Shown: positions 33,711 through 42,893 of the stretch, piece by piece
Layout of the letters: the number at the start of each line of letters is the position of its first letter
Position numbering within the stretch: the first letter of the stretch is position 1
Source: a virus
DNA: 58,638 nt
Strand: one strand, 5' to 3'
IMG/VR virus record: IMGVR_UViG_3300042868_006575
Coordinates: 1 to 58,638 of that record
The notes under the pieces: generated by a model
What the model was told of the DNA's origin: nothing
What the model saw: only the letters and a program-made list of their open reading frames with translations
The model's database searches: none
Program-made: the position numbers and the translations under genes

Positions 33711-34198
33711 TCAAATCATTACTTGATTCGGACATGAAGAAAGGCCTTCAGGAATCAATTTATTTGGAACTGTATCAATCAAACTTATGGAAAAGCTTAG
33801 CAAATCAATTGCAAAAAGCTGGTTTGTTTGGTAGTCAAAAGTATTTTTTAGCGGAAAGCGCTGAAGAACTTACTCACTATCAGATGATTGTAGAGTTCAT
33901 GAATGATATGGGTGATTGTGCATCATTGCCAAAAATTGATGCAATTACTGATAAGGCCTCTACGATAGGTGATGCTTTGCAGATTGGCTATGAAACAGAA
34001 TTAAATGTATATAATCATTATAAAGACTTTGCTAAAGAATGTCTAAAATCAGATTTAGCAGTTTATGCTTTCATAGAGCAGTTTGTAAATATACAAAGAG
34101 AAGCAGTAGGTCATTATGGTGATTTATTGGCTAAGTATAAGATAGCAGAAGAAACTAAAGAGATTCTTGAATTTGATGAACATATAAGCGATTTATAA
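33704..34198 (+). CDS. Ferritin-like protein
   Basis: A 164-residue four-helix protein resembling bacterial ferritin: LELYQSNLWKSLANQLQKAG (Glu22), AESAEELTHYQ (Glu55 and His58), GYETELNVYNHY (Glu99), and IEQFVNIQREAVGHY (Gln131). These align with the ferroxidase ligands Glu17, Glu50, His53, Glu94 and Gln127 of E. coli FtnA. The FtnA Glu130 position is Ala134 here, although Glu133 and His137 are adjacent. Helix E, which ferritins use to build the 24-mer, appears short. It could oxidise or carry iron. It lies between two large internal proteins and overlaps both (seven bases and one base), so it is probably co-packaged or used in assembly. Confidence 0.75.
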   Translation: MLVKSLLDSDMKKGLQESIYLELYQSNLWKSLANQLQKAGLFGSQKYFLAESAEELTHYQMIVEFMNDMGDCASLPKIDAITDKASTIGDALQIGYETELNVYNHYKDFAKECLKSDLAVYAFIEQFVNIQREAVGHYGDLLAKYKIAEETKEILEFDEHISDL

Positions 34199-37020
34199 TG
34201 GCAAGTCCTTGCGAATATATTGTAGGTGATAAAAGGTATACTGAAGCTGAATTTAAAGACTTCTTATTAAATGGAGGATTAGATTCTTTGGTAAAACCAA
34301 AAGGTGCTAAAGTGGTTTCTATGGAACCGCCAACAAAGCCACCATCAGAAGTTACATTACCAGAAGGTGCAGATCCAGATTTAATAAAGATGGCAAATGA
34401 GGTTAATGACGCATTTGTTGAAGGTAAATTTGGATTAGATGCATTAGATCAAATAGTAGGTAAACTTCAGGATACTAATTTAGAAAATATAATAGCGCAG
34501 GTAAAGGCTAAGTTAAAAATAAATCCAGATTTAGCTAAGCAGACAAGAGATAGACTTCTTACTACAAAAGAAGGCAATGAATTTGATCAGGCTGTATTGA
34601 TGTATGATTTGGCTGATTTAAAAGGAAGAGAAGCTTTATTGCAAAAAGAAATATTATCATCAAAAGATCCAGATCAGATTCAACAGTATCAGGATCAGAT
34701 TCTTAAGATACAGAATGATATGATGGATAATGCGCTTGCTAATAAAACTATTGGGCGAACTGCAAGTACAATATTTAGATTAAGACAGCTTTGGGTTAAT
34801 AAAGATTTGACTATTGTTGATATGAAGCAGCAGTACATGGCTTCTAAAGGTCTTAAAGAACTAACAAAAGAGCAAGAGGCTGAAATAAATGAGGTGTATA
34901 ATGATATTAAGAAAGCAAAAGATGAATTAGAAAAAGCTAGGGTAGAATTAGAAAAAGCTAGAGAAGAAGCAGCAAAGCTTAGGATAGAAACAGAAAAATT
35001 AGAGGACCTTAAAAATAAATCTAATGAGCAGGCTAAAAAAGATAGGGCTAAAACTGCTAATGAAAAAGTTCAAAAATCTAATGAGAGAATACAAAAATCA
35101 AAAGATAATTTAAAGAACTTAGGCGGTCAATTAAGCGCTGGTTTCAATCCTTTGATTGCAGTTGAGATTGGAAAGATAGCTGCTGAAAAGGTATATCAAG
35201 GTGTTGTTAAGTTTGATGAATTAGTTCAAAATGTATATGATGATGTAAAAGGTTTACTGCCGGGATTCACTAAAGAAGATGTAGCAAATCACCTTTTGAC
35301 AAAAATGAATAAGGACGGTAATTTAGAGCCAACTTTATTATCAGCAGATTATAATAATCTTAAAAAATCATTAGACAAGTCTGAGGCGACTATTAGAAAA
35401 AAGGTAGACGCATACAATGCTGCTCAAAAAGAAGTAGCTAAAAAATACTTTGAATGGCAAAAGGGTAGACGTCAAGATATGATGGCTAATAAGCCTGTTA
35501 AAGAAAGAGTTGTAGATACTATACTTAGGTTCCAAAGATTTGCCGTATTATCATATCCTTCAACTTTTGTAAAGTTATTTGGTGCTGTTGCTAATGGTCT
35601 TTTATTAAAGCCATTGAGATTTGCCACAGGTAAATTAATTAAACTTGTTGCTCCTAAAGTTGCTGAAAAAGCTCCAATATGGGGAGATCCACAATGGAGC
35701 AGTGTATCTAAATATTATTCTGAATTCTTGAAAAGCTTTTCTTTGTCAAATCTTAAAGAAAACTTTTCTGGATTAGATAGCAAAGAGCTTCTTTATGGAA
35801 GGCCAATGATGTATGATGAGTTTGCTTCAGCAAGTGGTTGGATGGAGATGCCGGGCCGTTCGCATGGTTATGTTAAATCTTTTATTAAGAATCCTGAATT
35901 TGCTTATGCTAATCAGCAGCAAATCAATTTTAACATAACCAAGATGGCTGAAATTACAGAGAAGTTAAAAGACAAAGATTTAACTCCTGAAGAAAGGTTA
36001 TCATTGGAAGAGTTGTATAATAACTATGATGTGACAAATGAGAATGTGATAGAGAGAATGAATAAATTATCTTTAGATCATGCCAAGTGGTCAATCTTAA
36101 TGAATGAAAATAAATTTACAGATAAGTTTGCGTCTTTTGTTAGAGATAATGGTGCCGTAGGTGCTGTTCTTAGATCTGAACTACCTATTGTTAGAATTCC
36201 ATTGAACTTCTTAGGTAGATCATTTGCCGTTAAGTACGGATTAATCAGAGCAATTATTGGTAAATCTGGAAAAGAAACTGGTAAATTGGGTGGAACTGAT
36301 TTTCCGGGTATTGCTGAATTGGCTTATAAGGGTACAAAAGATTTAACAGAAAAGCAAGCTGATTTGCTTAGTAAAACAATTCAGTTGGGAACCATAGGTG
36401 CAAGCTTCTTTGCTTTAGGTTATTTGAATAGTAAAAATGTAGAGAAAAACGAAGATGGTTCTTATGAGGTTATGGGTAAGCATGTTCCTAAAAATTTAAT
36501 ACACATACCAGAATACGAAAGTATTATCAGCGGAGCGGAAACGGCTCATAAATTTAAGGAAAGTGGTGAGTTTCTTAAATCTTATTTAGAATCGGACATG
36601 GAGATTGTTAAAAATAATCCATTCATTTCATTCTTGCAGTATGGGGCTATTCCAAGATTAGCTGGTATAGTAGTTAATAAAAAAGAAGATGATAAGGTTG
36701 GTAAATCTTCTGATGTTGTTGCTAAGAAAATTGCAGACATGGTGGTTCCGGGTTTCTCAAAGCAAATAGCCGAATCTTTTGATAAAAAAGAAGGCGAAGG
36801 TTTTCGCCCAATGGGAGAAACCATTAAAAGATACCCTGCTGGCGAATGGTCTGATAGATTTTGGCAACAATTTGAATTGGGCTTACCGGGCTTAAGAAAG
36901 AATGTTCCTACTGAAGCTCAAGGTGCTGACATTAAAGATATAATGAAAGATATGCCGGGCAAGAAGTATGAGAAGCAGAGGGGTGAAATCATAGAAAAAC
37001 TTAAGAAGATAAACTATTAA
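34198..37020 (+). CDS. Large internal protein (940 aa)
   Basis: A 940-residue protein whose start CEYIVGDKRYTEAEFKDFLL is a motif I associate with very large polyvalent Bacteroidota phage proteins. A coiled-coil region (about residues 225-310) is rich in Lys/Glu repeats. It is followed by a basic section with KPLRFATGKLIKLV and, near 720-740, a hydrophobic stretch (LGTIGASFFALGYLNSK). The C-terminus carries FRPMGETIKRYPAGEWSDRF. It is likely ejected or internal, in the role of T7 gp16, though no transglycosylase motif is seen. Confidence 0.55.
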   Translation: MASPCEYIVGDKRYTEAEFKDFLLNGGLDSLVKPKGAKVVSMEPPTKPPSEVTLPEGADPDLIKMANEVNDAFVEGKFGLDALDQIVGKLQDTNLENIIAQVKAKLKINPDLAKQTRDRLLTTKEGNEFDQAVLMYDLADLKGREALLQKEILSSKDPDQIQQYQDQILKIQNDMMDNALANKTIGRTASTIFRLRQLWVNKDLTIVDMKQQYMASKGLKELTKEQEAEINEVYNDIKKAKDELEKARVELEKAREEAAKLRIETEKLEDLKNKSNEQAKKDRAKTANEKVQKSNERIQKSKDNLKNLGGQLSAGFNPLIAVEIGKIAAEKVYQGVVKFDELVQNVYDDVKGLLPGFTKEDVANHLLTKMNKDGNLEPTLLSADYNNLKKSLDKSEATIRKKVDAYNAAQKEVAKKYFEWQKGRRQDMMANKPVKERVVDTILRFQRFAVLSYPSTFVKLFGAVANGLLLKPLRFATGKLIKLVAPKVAEKAPIWGDPQWSSVSKYYSEFLKSFSLSNLKENFSGLDSKELLYGRPMMYDEFASASGWMEMPGRSHGYVKSFIKNPEFAYANQQQINFNITKMAEITEKLKDKDLTPEERLSLEELYNNYDVTNENVIERMNKLSLDHAKWSILMNENKFTDKFASFVRDNGAVGAVLRSELPIVRIPLNFLGRSFAVKYGLIRAIIGKSGKETGKLGGTDFPGIAELAYKGTKDLTEKQADLLSKTIQLGTIGASFFALGYLNSKNVEKNEDGSYEVMGKHVPKNLIHIPEYESIISGAETAHKFKESGEFLKSYLESDMEIVKNNPFISFLQYGAIPRLAGIVVNKKEDDKVGKSSDVVAKKIADMVVPGFSKQIAESFDKKEGEGFRPMGETIKRYPAGEWSDRFWQQFELGLPGLRKNVPTEAQGADIKDIMKDMPGKKYEKQRGEIIEKLKKINY

Positions 37021-37030
37021 ATTTAATACT

Positions 37031-37195
37031 ATGCCATTTAAGTCAAAGGCTCAAGCGGCTTACTTTAATATTCATAAGAAAGAGCTTGAAAAACAAGGGG
37101 TAGATGTCAATGAATGGAACAAAGAGAGCAAAGGTTTGAAGCTCCCAAAAAAAGTAAGCAAACTGGAGGCTATGAAGAAAAGAAAAAAGGGGTAA
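37031..37195 (+). CDS. Small basic conserved phage protein (54 aa)
   Basis: A 54-residue protein begins MPFKSKAQAAYFNIHKKEL and ends with a Lys-rich tail. The MPFKSKAQ start and the GVDVNEWNKESKG centre recur in short structural-region proteins of many phages, with no known role. It begins ten bases after the preceding stop and is followed by a promoter for the next genes. Confidence 0.65.
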   Translation: MPFKSKAQAAYFNIHKKELEKQGVDVNEWNKESKGLKLPKKVSKLEAMKKRKKG

Positions 37196-37212
37196 TATAG
37201 CCATATTTTTCT

Positions 37213-37220
37213 TATATTTG
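37213..37220 (+). promoter_or_regulatory. Promoter for the fibre-region operon
   Basis: TATATTTG matches TAnnTTTG, 18 bases upstream of the ATG at 37239. There is no convincing -33 box. Confidence 0.55.
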
Positions 37221-37238
37221 ATGTAAAATTTATACAAA

Positions 37239-37757
37239 ATGCCGTTAGTACCTAATTTTACAGCGAGCCAATTTAGCGGAACTCCATCAATTATAACTTT
37301 AACAGATACATCAACTGGTTCTGATGTAACTATAGCAAAAAGAAGAGTATATCTTCTTCAATCAAATGGTACTTTTTTGGTGCCAACTGGAACTACTACA
37401 ACCTATATTGAGTGGGATTTGGTAGATACAAGTATTGATTTGAATGTGTTATCACAAGATACTGCACTTAGTATTACTGTACAATGGTTGACATCAGGGA
37501 ATGTGGTGGTAACCTCAAAGACAATTTCATTCGCGTTTACAGCATATAACGAAACATTTTATTACGGATTGACAGAGCAGCAAGTAGCTAGTCCTGCAAT
37601 CGTAAATAGTACGTTTTGGTATCAAAATAAAATGATATTGCGCGTTGAATTGGATTCAGCGGTACAGGCAATTACATTTGCATCTGATATATTTAGTTCT
37701 CAACAAGCACTAAATAGAGCAACTTATCTTGTTACAAATTCAAATTATTACTTCTAA
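37239..37757 (+). CDS. Structural beta protein upstream of the fibre
   Basis: A 172-residue beta-rich protein (SQFSGTPSIITLTDTSTGSD, TTTTYIEWDLVDTS). It resembles small tail or fibre-associated proteins found before fibre genes. It shares one base of its stop with the next start. The domain looks immunoglobulin- or lectin-like. It is likely a fibre-attachment or decoration component. Confidence 0.5.
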   Translation: MPLVPNFTASQFSGTPSIITLTDTSTGSDVTIAKRRVYLLQSNGTFLVPTGTTTTYIEWDLVDTSIDLNVLSQDTALSITVQWLTSGNVVVTSKTISFAFTAYNETFYYGLTEQQVASPAIVNSTFWYQNKMILRVELDSAVQAITFASDIFSSQQALNRATYLVTNSNYYF

Positions 37758-38290
37758 TGTTAGTTACAGAAGATGTTATATCAATAGCGGAAATTTCGCA
37801 ATATTTATGGGCTGATACAATCAGTTCAAATAATCAATTAATGGGCGGAACCATTGATCCATTTAGAGCACAGCAACTTTATATGGAAAGAAAAGCGCTA
37901 CAATATGGTAATGCTCAAAATCTTTCTGGTCTTGCAGGAGCAACTTCCTATGTGTATGCTTTGTGTGGAGCTCAATTGCAGTTAGCAATACAAATTTATG
38001 GTACAGGTCAATCTGGTGGAGGTGTAATTCCGGGCGGCGGCGGAAATTTCAGCGTATACGAATATTCAACTAATGCAGTTGCTGGTTCGTTTACAGTTTA
38101 TTTCCCAGAAGCGATTGGCAAAAGATGTATCAATGCATTTAGACAAGGTAACAATATAGGTACTATATTAACATCAGGAACTCCAACGGGGAATCAAGTG
38201 GTATGGGATAAAACAACTGGCGCACTTACAGTGGCATCAGATGTTCCTTTTTACAGCAATGAATTTGTTCGTGTGATAGTTCAACAATAA
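37757..38290 (+). CDS. Structural protein coupled to the fibre gene
   Basis: A 177-residue protein, coupled to its neighbour through TAATG. The N-terminal half is helical (LWADTISSNNQLMGG). A Gly-rich hinge lies near residue 95, and the C-terminal half is a beta domain with GKRCINAFRQGNNIGTIL. It sits immediately before the tail fibre gene. It may link the fibre to the tail. No named family is assigned. Confidence 0.5.
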   Translation: MLVTEDVISIAEISQYLWADTISSNNQLMGGTIDPFRAQQLYMERKALQYGNAQNLSGLAGATSYVYALCGAQLQLAIQIYGTGQSGGGVIPGGGGNFSVYEYSTNAVAGSFTVYFPEAIGKRCINAFRQGNNIGTILTSGTPTGNQVVWDKTTGALTVASDVPFYSNEFVRVIVQQ

Positions 38291-38301
38291 AAATATTCAA
38301 G

Positions 38302-41300
38302 GTGGCAATACAGAATTTAATCAGCGGTGACTTAAAGCTTAGGGATGAAAATGGTATATTAGTTGCAGTAGATGGTATTGTATTTGCCGATACTTCTGGT
38401 ACTATAGGTACATCTGGAAGCAGTGGAACTAGTGGTAGCAGTGGTAGTTCATCTACTTCTGGTACTAGTGGTACTTCTGCGATAGGTTCTTCTGGTTCTA
38501 GTGGAACTTCTGGTTCTTCTGGTATTAATGGGACTTCAGGCACGAGTGGATCTTCTGGTAGTTCGTCTACCTCTGGCACTTCAGGTAGCTCAGGAACAGC
38601 TGGAACTTCAGGTACGACAGGTACTTCTGGAAGCTCTGGTACTTCGGCTACTTCAGGGACTTCTGGTACATCAGCTACTTCTGGTACTGATGGTACAGGT
38701 GGAACTTCAGGTACAAGTGGTACGTCTGCAACAAGCGGTACTTCTGGTACGACAGGAACTAGTGGCAGCTCTGGAACAAGCGGAAGCAGTGGCACTTCGG
38801 GTACAACAGGTACTTCGGGTACTTCTGCTACTTCAGGTTCTAGTGGCACCTCTGGAACTGATGGTACAGGTGGAACAAGCGGTACTTCAGGTACTGATGG
38901 AACTTCTGGAAGCAGTGGCACAAGTGGTACAACTGGAACTTCTGGAACTTCTGGCACAAGTGGATCTTCGGGATTATCTGGAACGAATGGAACTTCTGGC
39001 ACAAGCGGAACAGCAGGTACTTCAGGTATAAACGGTATGAATGGTGTTGCAGGTGGTCTTGTGTACTATCTGAATCAATCTTTAAATACCAGTTCTGCTT
39101 TTGGTACTCCAACATATAAGCAATGGTCACCTACAGCAGTAGTAGGAGCAGAGCAAACTGTAGTTACAAATGTAGCGCCAAATACAAGAACATTAATTGC
39201 AACTTTTGCAACTGATTCAGGTGTGCCTAATCTAACAAGCATACCTGCTGGTAACTGGGCTTGGGTAACGCACTTTTCTATTGATACAAATAGAAGTGTA
39301 GCAGTAGACATAGAACTTTATAAATACACAACGGGTGGTGTTTCAACACTTCTAGGTACTACAAACCTAGATACAGAGTCTATGTCAACAAATGTTATCA
39401 GAGAGTTTTTTACAGATTTGTTTTTAGGTCAAACCGCATTAAACGAAACAGATAGACTTTATTGTCAAATATATGCTGAATTTACTGGCGGTGGTAGTAA
39501 TCATAATATAACTTTTTATACAGAAGGTACGAGTAACTACTCATACGCTCAAACAACATTCAATCCACCAAGTGGTACTTCTGGAACAAGCGGTAGTTCA
39601 GGCGTAAATGGTAGTTCGGGTAGTTCAGGATATTCTGGCACAAGCGGATCTTCTGGTTCAAGTGGCGTAAGTGGAAGTAGTGGTACAAGTGGTTCTTCTG
39701 GAACAAGCGGTACTTCTGCGACTAGTGGAACTTCTGGCACAAGCGGTGTTGACGGAAGCGCAGGAACAAGTGGCACTAGCGGTACATCTGCTACTAGTGG
39801 ATCTTCAGGAACTACCGGTACTTCAGGTTCAAGTGGTACGAGTGGTTCAAGTGCAACGAGTGGAACTACCGGTACGTCTGGTACTTCTGCAACATCTGGA
39901 ACAAGTGGTACAACAGGAACCTCTGGTACTAGTGGCAGCTCAGGTGTAAATGGTACGTCCGGAACCTCTGCTACAGCTGGTACATCTGGAACTAGTGGAT
40001 TTACGCCTACCAATCAAGTAACGGGTACAGGTACTACTAACTACCTACCTAAGTTTACAGGTACAAGTACAATAGGGAATAGTCAAATATTTGATAATGG
40101 TACAGTTATAGGTATTGCAACAACGTCTTTAGTAGCAGATGCTTTATTACCAATTCAAATTAATGCAGGTGCTTCAGGACAGGCTTATTTTGCTTCTAAC
40201 AACAATGGTGGTTATGGCTTATTAATGGGTTATGACAATGCCAATGGATATGCAAGAATAAGAAACGTATCTAATACTGCTTTAACATTTGAAACAAACA
40301 ATACCGAAAGATTAAGGCTAACCGCTTCAGGCAATTTAGGATTAGGAGTTACACCGAGTGCGTGGAGAACAACCGAAAGGGCTTTACAAATTGGTGCTAC
40401 AACTTCGGTTACGGACATATCAAATTTTGCAGTATTTAGAAATAATAACTTTGTCAATACAAGCGGACAAGAAATTTATTTAACTACCAATGGGGCAAGT
40501 GCTTTAGTATTAGCACCAAATTCCGAATATAGATTTTTACAAGCAGCAGCAGGAACGGCAGGTAACGCTATATCCTTTACCCAAGCAATGACGTTAGATG
40601 CGAATGGTAGATTGGGAATAGGAGCAACTTCAATGACTTATGCTTTACAAGTCAATGATACGGCAGGTGGCAATATGTTTAGGTTTGCATCTGGTTCAAC
40701 TGTATTAGATTATTATGTTAGCGGTGGCAACCCTTCTTTTGGTACTGCATCAAATAACGATTTAAGATTTAGAACAAATGACACTACCCGTCTTACAATA
40801 GCCTCTACAGGAGCAGCTACTTTTTTTGGAAAAACAAATATATCAAAAGCTATTTCTGATTATGCTTTCACAATTACAAATACCGACTCCGATGGTTATG
40901 GAATGTATATACAAGCAGGTAGCACTAACAATGCTATTGATGTATATAATGCAGCAGGTACTACTCAATTATTTAAACTAACAGGAGCAGGAGCAGCTAC
41001 ATTCTCAAGTAGTGTAACGGCAACAGAGTTATATTTATCTACTTCAAATGGTTTAGTTGGGAATATTAATTCAAGCAATGCAAATGGTGGATATTTAACT
41101 TGGCAAACAAGTGGAACTACTATTGCGGATATTGGTACTGCACAACAAATATTTGGTAGTGGCGGAAATGCTACTTTCGGTATTAATGGTAGAGGCACAA
41201 GAGCAATAGCTTTCGGTACGAACAATACCGAGAGAATGAGAATAACCTCAGCAGGTAACATAGGGATTGGTACAACAAGTCCACAAGCTGACTTACATAT

Positions 41301-42105
41301 ATATAGAACAGGTTCAACTGGAACTATTACAACAGGCTTAAAAGTCAATCACGAGTGTAATGCTGATGATTTTGTAGTTTTTTTTACAGGCAATGAGTCA
41401 GTAGCAACAAATAGATTTGTAATGCTACAAGGCGGTAATATAGGTATAGGTACAAGTTCGCCAAGTCAGTTGTTACATTTAAAAACTGAGTTAGCAACAA
41501 GTAGCGGTGTAGGTACTGCAATACAAATAGAAAGTAGCGGTGCGGGTGGCGACCAAGCGTGGATTGGGGTTAATAAAGGTACAGGTAATGGATTAGAGAT
41601 TTCAGTTGAAAATAGAGATATAATATTTAACACAGGTGCAACAAGTCCGTTTGGTGGAAGCGAACGTATGCGCATAACAAGTGGGGGTGATGTATTAGTA
41701 AACGCAACATCAACAACTCAAGGAGCTAAGTTCTATGTAAATGGAATAGGTGCTTTTGGAAGTGTATATGTTGGAGCATTAGGCACAGGAACCGTTTACT
41801 CAAATGCAGGTTTCCTAACCAATACCAACCCTTCAGACAGAAGATTAAAAACCAATGTCATACCACTTACCTATGGTTTAGCTGACATATTAAAACTAAA
41901 TCCAGTTTCATATAATTGGAAAGACGGAACCAATGGTAAACAATTTGGATTCATAGCACAAGAAGTACAAGAAGTAATGCCTGATGCAGTAAAGCAAGGA
42001 GAGTACCTTGGGCTTGAAAAAGACGCTATCTATTCAGCTTTGGTAAACTCTGTAAAGGAACTTAATAAAGAAATAGAAATATTAAAATCACAATTAAATA
42101 AATAA
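38302..42105 (+). CDS. Collagen-like tail fibre with S74 chaperone domain
   Basis: A 1267-residue fibre translated from GTG. Residues about 30-247 and 423-566 are Gly-X-Y repeats dominated by GTS and GSS triplets, which can form a collagen-like triple helix. Between them lies a globular beta domain. A long trimeric beta region (about 570-1170) contains fibre repeats such as NTERLRLTASGNLGLG, NTERMRITSAGNIGIG and SERMRITSGGDV. The C-terminus has SDRRLKTNVIPL and FGFIAQEVQEVMPDAV, the intramolecular chaperone (peptidase S74/endosialidase) that drives trimerisation and is then cleaved before the conserved Ser. It probably binds the host receptor. Confidence 0.85.
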   Translation: MAIQNLISGDLKLRDENGILVAVDGIVFADTSGTIGTSGSSGTSGSSGSSSTSGTSGTSAIGSSGSSGTSGSSGINGTSGTSGSSGSSSTSGTSGSSGTAGTSGTTGTSGSSGTSATSGTSGTSATSGTDGTGGTSGTSGTSATSGTSGTTGTSGSSGTSGSSGTSGTTGTSGTSATSGSSGTSGTDGTGGTSGTSGTDGTSGSSGTSGTTGTSGTSGTSGSSGLSGTNGTSGTSGTAGTSGINGMNGVAGGLVYYLNQSLNTSSAFGTPTYKQWSPTAVVGAEQTVVTNVAPNTRTLIATFATDSGVPNLTSIPAGNWAWVTHFSIDTNRSVAVDIELYKYTTGGVSTLLGTTNLDTESMSTNVIREFFTDLFLGQTALNETDRLYCQIYAEFTGGGSNHNITFYTEGTSNYSYAQTTFNPPSGTSGTSGSSGVNGSSGSSGYSGTSGSSGSSGVSGSSGTSGSSGTSGTSATSGTSGTSGVDGSAGTSGTSGTSATSGSSGTTGTSGSSGTSGSSATSGTTGTSGTSATSGTSGTTGTSGTSGSSGVNGTSGTSATAGTSGTSGFTPTNQVTGTGTTNYLPKFTGTSTIGNSQIFDNGTVIGIATTSLVADALLPIQINAGASGQAYFASNNNGGYGLLMGYDNANGYARIRNVSNTALTFETNNTERLRLTASGNLGLGVTPSAWRTTERALQIGATTSVTDISNFAVFRNNNFVNTSGQEIYLTTNGASALVLAPNSEYRFLQAAAGTAGNAISFTQAMTLDANGRLGIGATSMTYALQVNDTAGGNMFRFASGSTVLDYYVSGGNPSFGTASNNDLRFRTNDTTRLTIASTGAATFFGKTNISKAISDYAFTITNTDSDGYGMYIQAGSTNNAIDVYNAAGTTQLFKLTGAGAATFSSSVTATELYLSTSNGLVGNINSSNANGGYLTWQTSGTTIADIGTAQQIFGSGGNATFGINGRGTRAIAFGTNNTERMRITSAGNIGIGTTSPQADLHIYRTGSTGTITTGLKVNHECNADDFVVFFTGNESVATNRFVMLQGGNIGIGTSSPSQLLHLKTELATSSGVGTAIQIESSGAGGDQAWIGVNKGTGNGLEISVENRDIIFNTGATSPFGGSERMRITSGGDVLVNATSTTQGAKFYVNGIGAFGSVYVGALGTGTVYSNAGFLTNTNPSDRRLKTNVIPLTYGLADILKLNPVSYNWKDGTNGKQFGFIAQEVQEVMPDAVKQGEYLGLEKDAIYSALVNSVKELNKEIEILKSQLNK
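38393..39042 (+). repeat. First Gly-Thr/Ser-Ser collagen-like block
   Basis: About 215 codons of Gly-X-Y triplets, mostly GTS or GSS, inside the fibre gene. The codons vary from copy to copy (ACT, ACA, TCT, AGT, AGC), so selection is on the protein. The block could expand or shrink by slippage or recombination. Confidence 0.85.
39569..40000 (+). repeat. Second Gly-Thr/Ser-Ser collagen-like block
   Basis: About 144 codons of the same triplet style, separated from the first block by a globular domain of roughly 175 residues. It is shorter and ends before the trimeric beta region. Confidence 0.85.
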
Positions 42106-42108
42106 AAA

Positions 42109-42474
42109 ATGGCAACAACAGTATTTTCATGGACCATCAGCCAGCTCAATTGCGCTGTAGAATCTGAGGGCTTACCTGATGTGATCAATATGATACATTG
42201 GAGATATAACGCAACACAAGAGCATGATGGTAAGATCTATTTCGCTGATACCTATGGTTCATCAAGTGTAGCACAACCAAATCCACAAAACTTCATTCCT
42301 TACGCAGACGTAACAGAAGCCGAAGTTATCGGTTGGTTAGAAGAAATATTGCCTGTTGATGCTATGCAATTAGCTTTAGAGAACAATATTGCTTTACAGA
42401 TTAACCCTGTTGAAGTGACACTTCCATTACCTTGGCTTGCAACTACTACAACTACAACAACTTTAGCTCCATAA
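42109..42474 (+). CDS. Small structural protein with Thr-rich end
   Basis: A 121-residue protein with aromatic start TTVFSWTISQLNCAVES and a helix-rich centre EVIGWLEEILPVDAMQLAL. The end is a short Thr run followed by LAP, the sixth occurrence of a Thr-rich element in structural genes. It follows the fibre by three bases and probably belongs to the tail. No family is named with confidence. Confidence 0.6.
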   Translation: MATTVFSWTISQLNCAVESEGLPDVINMIHWRYNATQEHDGKIYFADTYGSSSVAQPNPQNFIPYADVTEAEVIGWLEEILPVDAMQLALENNIALQINPVEVTLPLPWLATTTTTTTLAP

Positions 42475-42483
42475 ATATTTTTT

Positions 42484-42509
42484 TTAATTAAATTAATTTA
42501 TTAGTTTTG
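42484..42509 (+). promoter_or_regulatory. Promoter with AT-palindrome element
   Basis: TTAATTAAATTAATTTA (42484-42500) directly precedes TAGTTTTG (42502-42509), a match to TAnnTTTG. The ATG at 42524 is 14 bases downstream. Confidence 0.6.
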
Positions 42510-42523
42510 TTAAAAATATATAT

Positions 42524-42865
42524 ATGAAATCAATTGAACTAGTAGTAGCTAAAGAAAACATTGGTGGTAGAGATACCTTTTTAACCACTTATGATTTATT
42601 AAAATCAGCCATTAATAATCCAACACAAGGAGGATTTAATGTTGATGAAATGATCAAAAGACTTCGTTTATTAGGTGAAGTTGAAAAGCACAAAGACTTA
42701 TTTGAAATTAATCCAGAAAATTTTAAGGATGAGTTTCTTGAAAGAAAAGCCACGCTAGAATTAGAAGATGCTGATTTTACCAAGTTAAAAGAGCTCTTCA
42801 AAGAAATGAAGTGGGGAGTGGTATCAAAGACAATTGTTGATTTAAGCAATCAATTAGACAAATAG
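42524..42865 (+). CDS. Small helical protein behind its own promoter
   Basis: A 113-residue charged protein (NPTQGGFNVDEMIKRLRLLG, then long Lys/Glu helices). It is transcribed alone from the promoter at 42484 and ends before a plus-strand terminator. No domain is recognised. Being a single-gene unit at the end of the structural block, it may be a regulator or a tail assembly chaperone, but neither is shown by the sequence. Confidence 0.5.
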   Translation: MKSIELVVAKENIGGRDTFLTTYDLLKSAINNPTQGGFNVDEMIKRLRLLGEVEKHKDLFEINPENFKDEFLERKATLELEDADFTKLKELFKEMKWGVVSKTIVDLSNQLDK

Positions 42866-42893
42866 TTTTTTGGTTTAGTGGTTTAATAATAAA

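Noticed and set aside
38226-39002. Long minus-strand frame rich in Val-Pro-Glu opposite the first collagen-like block
   Set aside because: It is the complement of Gly-Ser/Thr triplet codons, so its repeats are a by-product. The plus-strand fibre has clear domains across the same DNA.
39549-40013. Minus-strand frame with Val-Pro repeats opposite the second block
   Set aside because: Same artefact; no start context and no domain.
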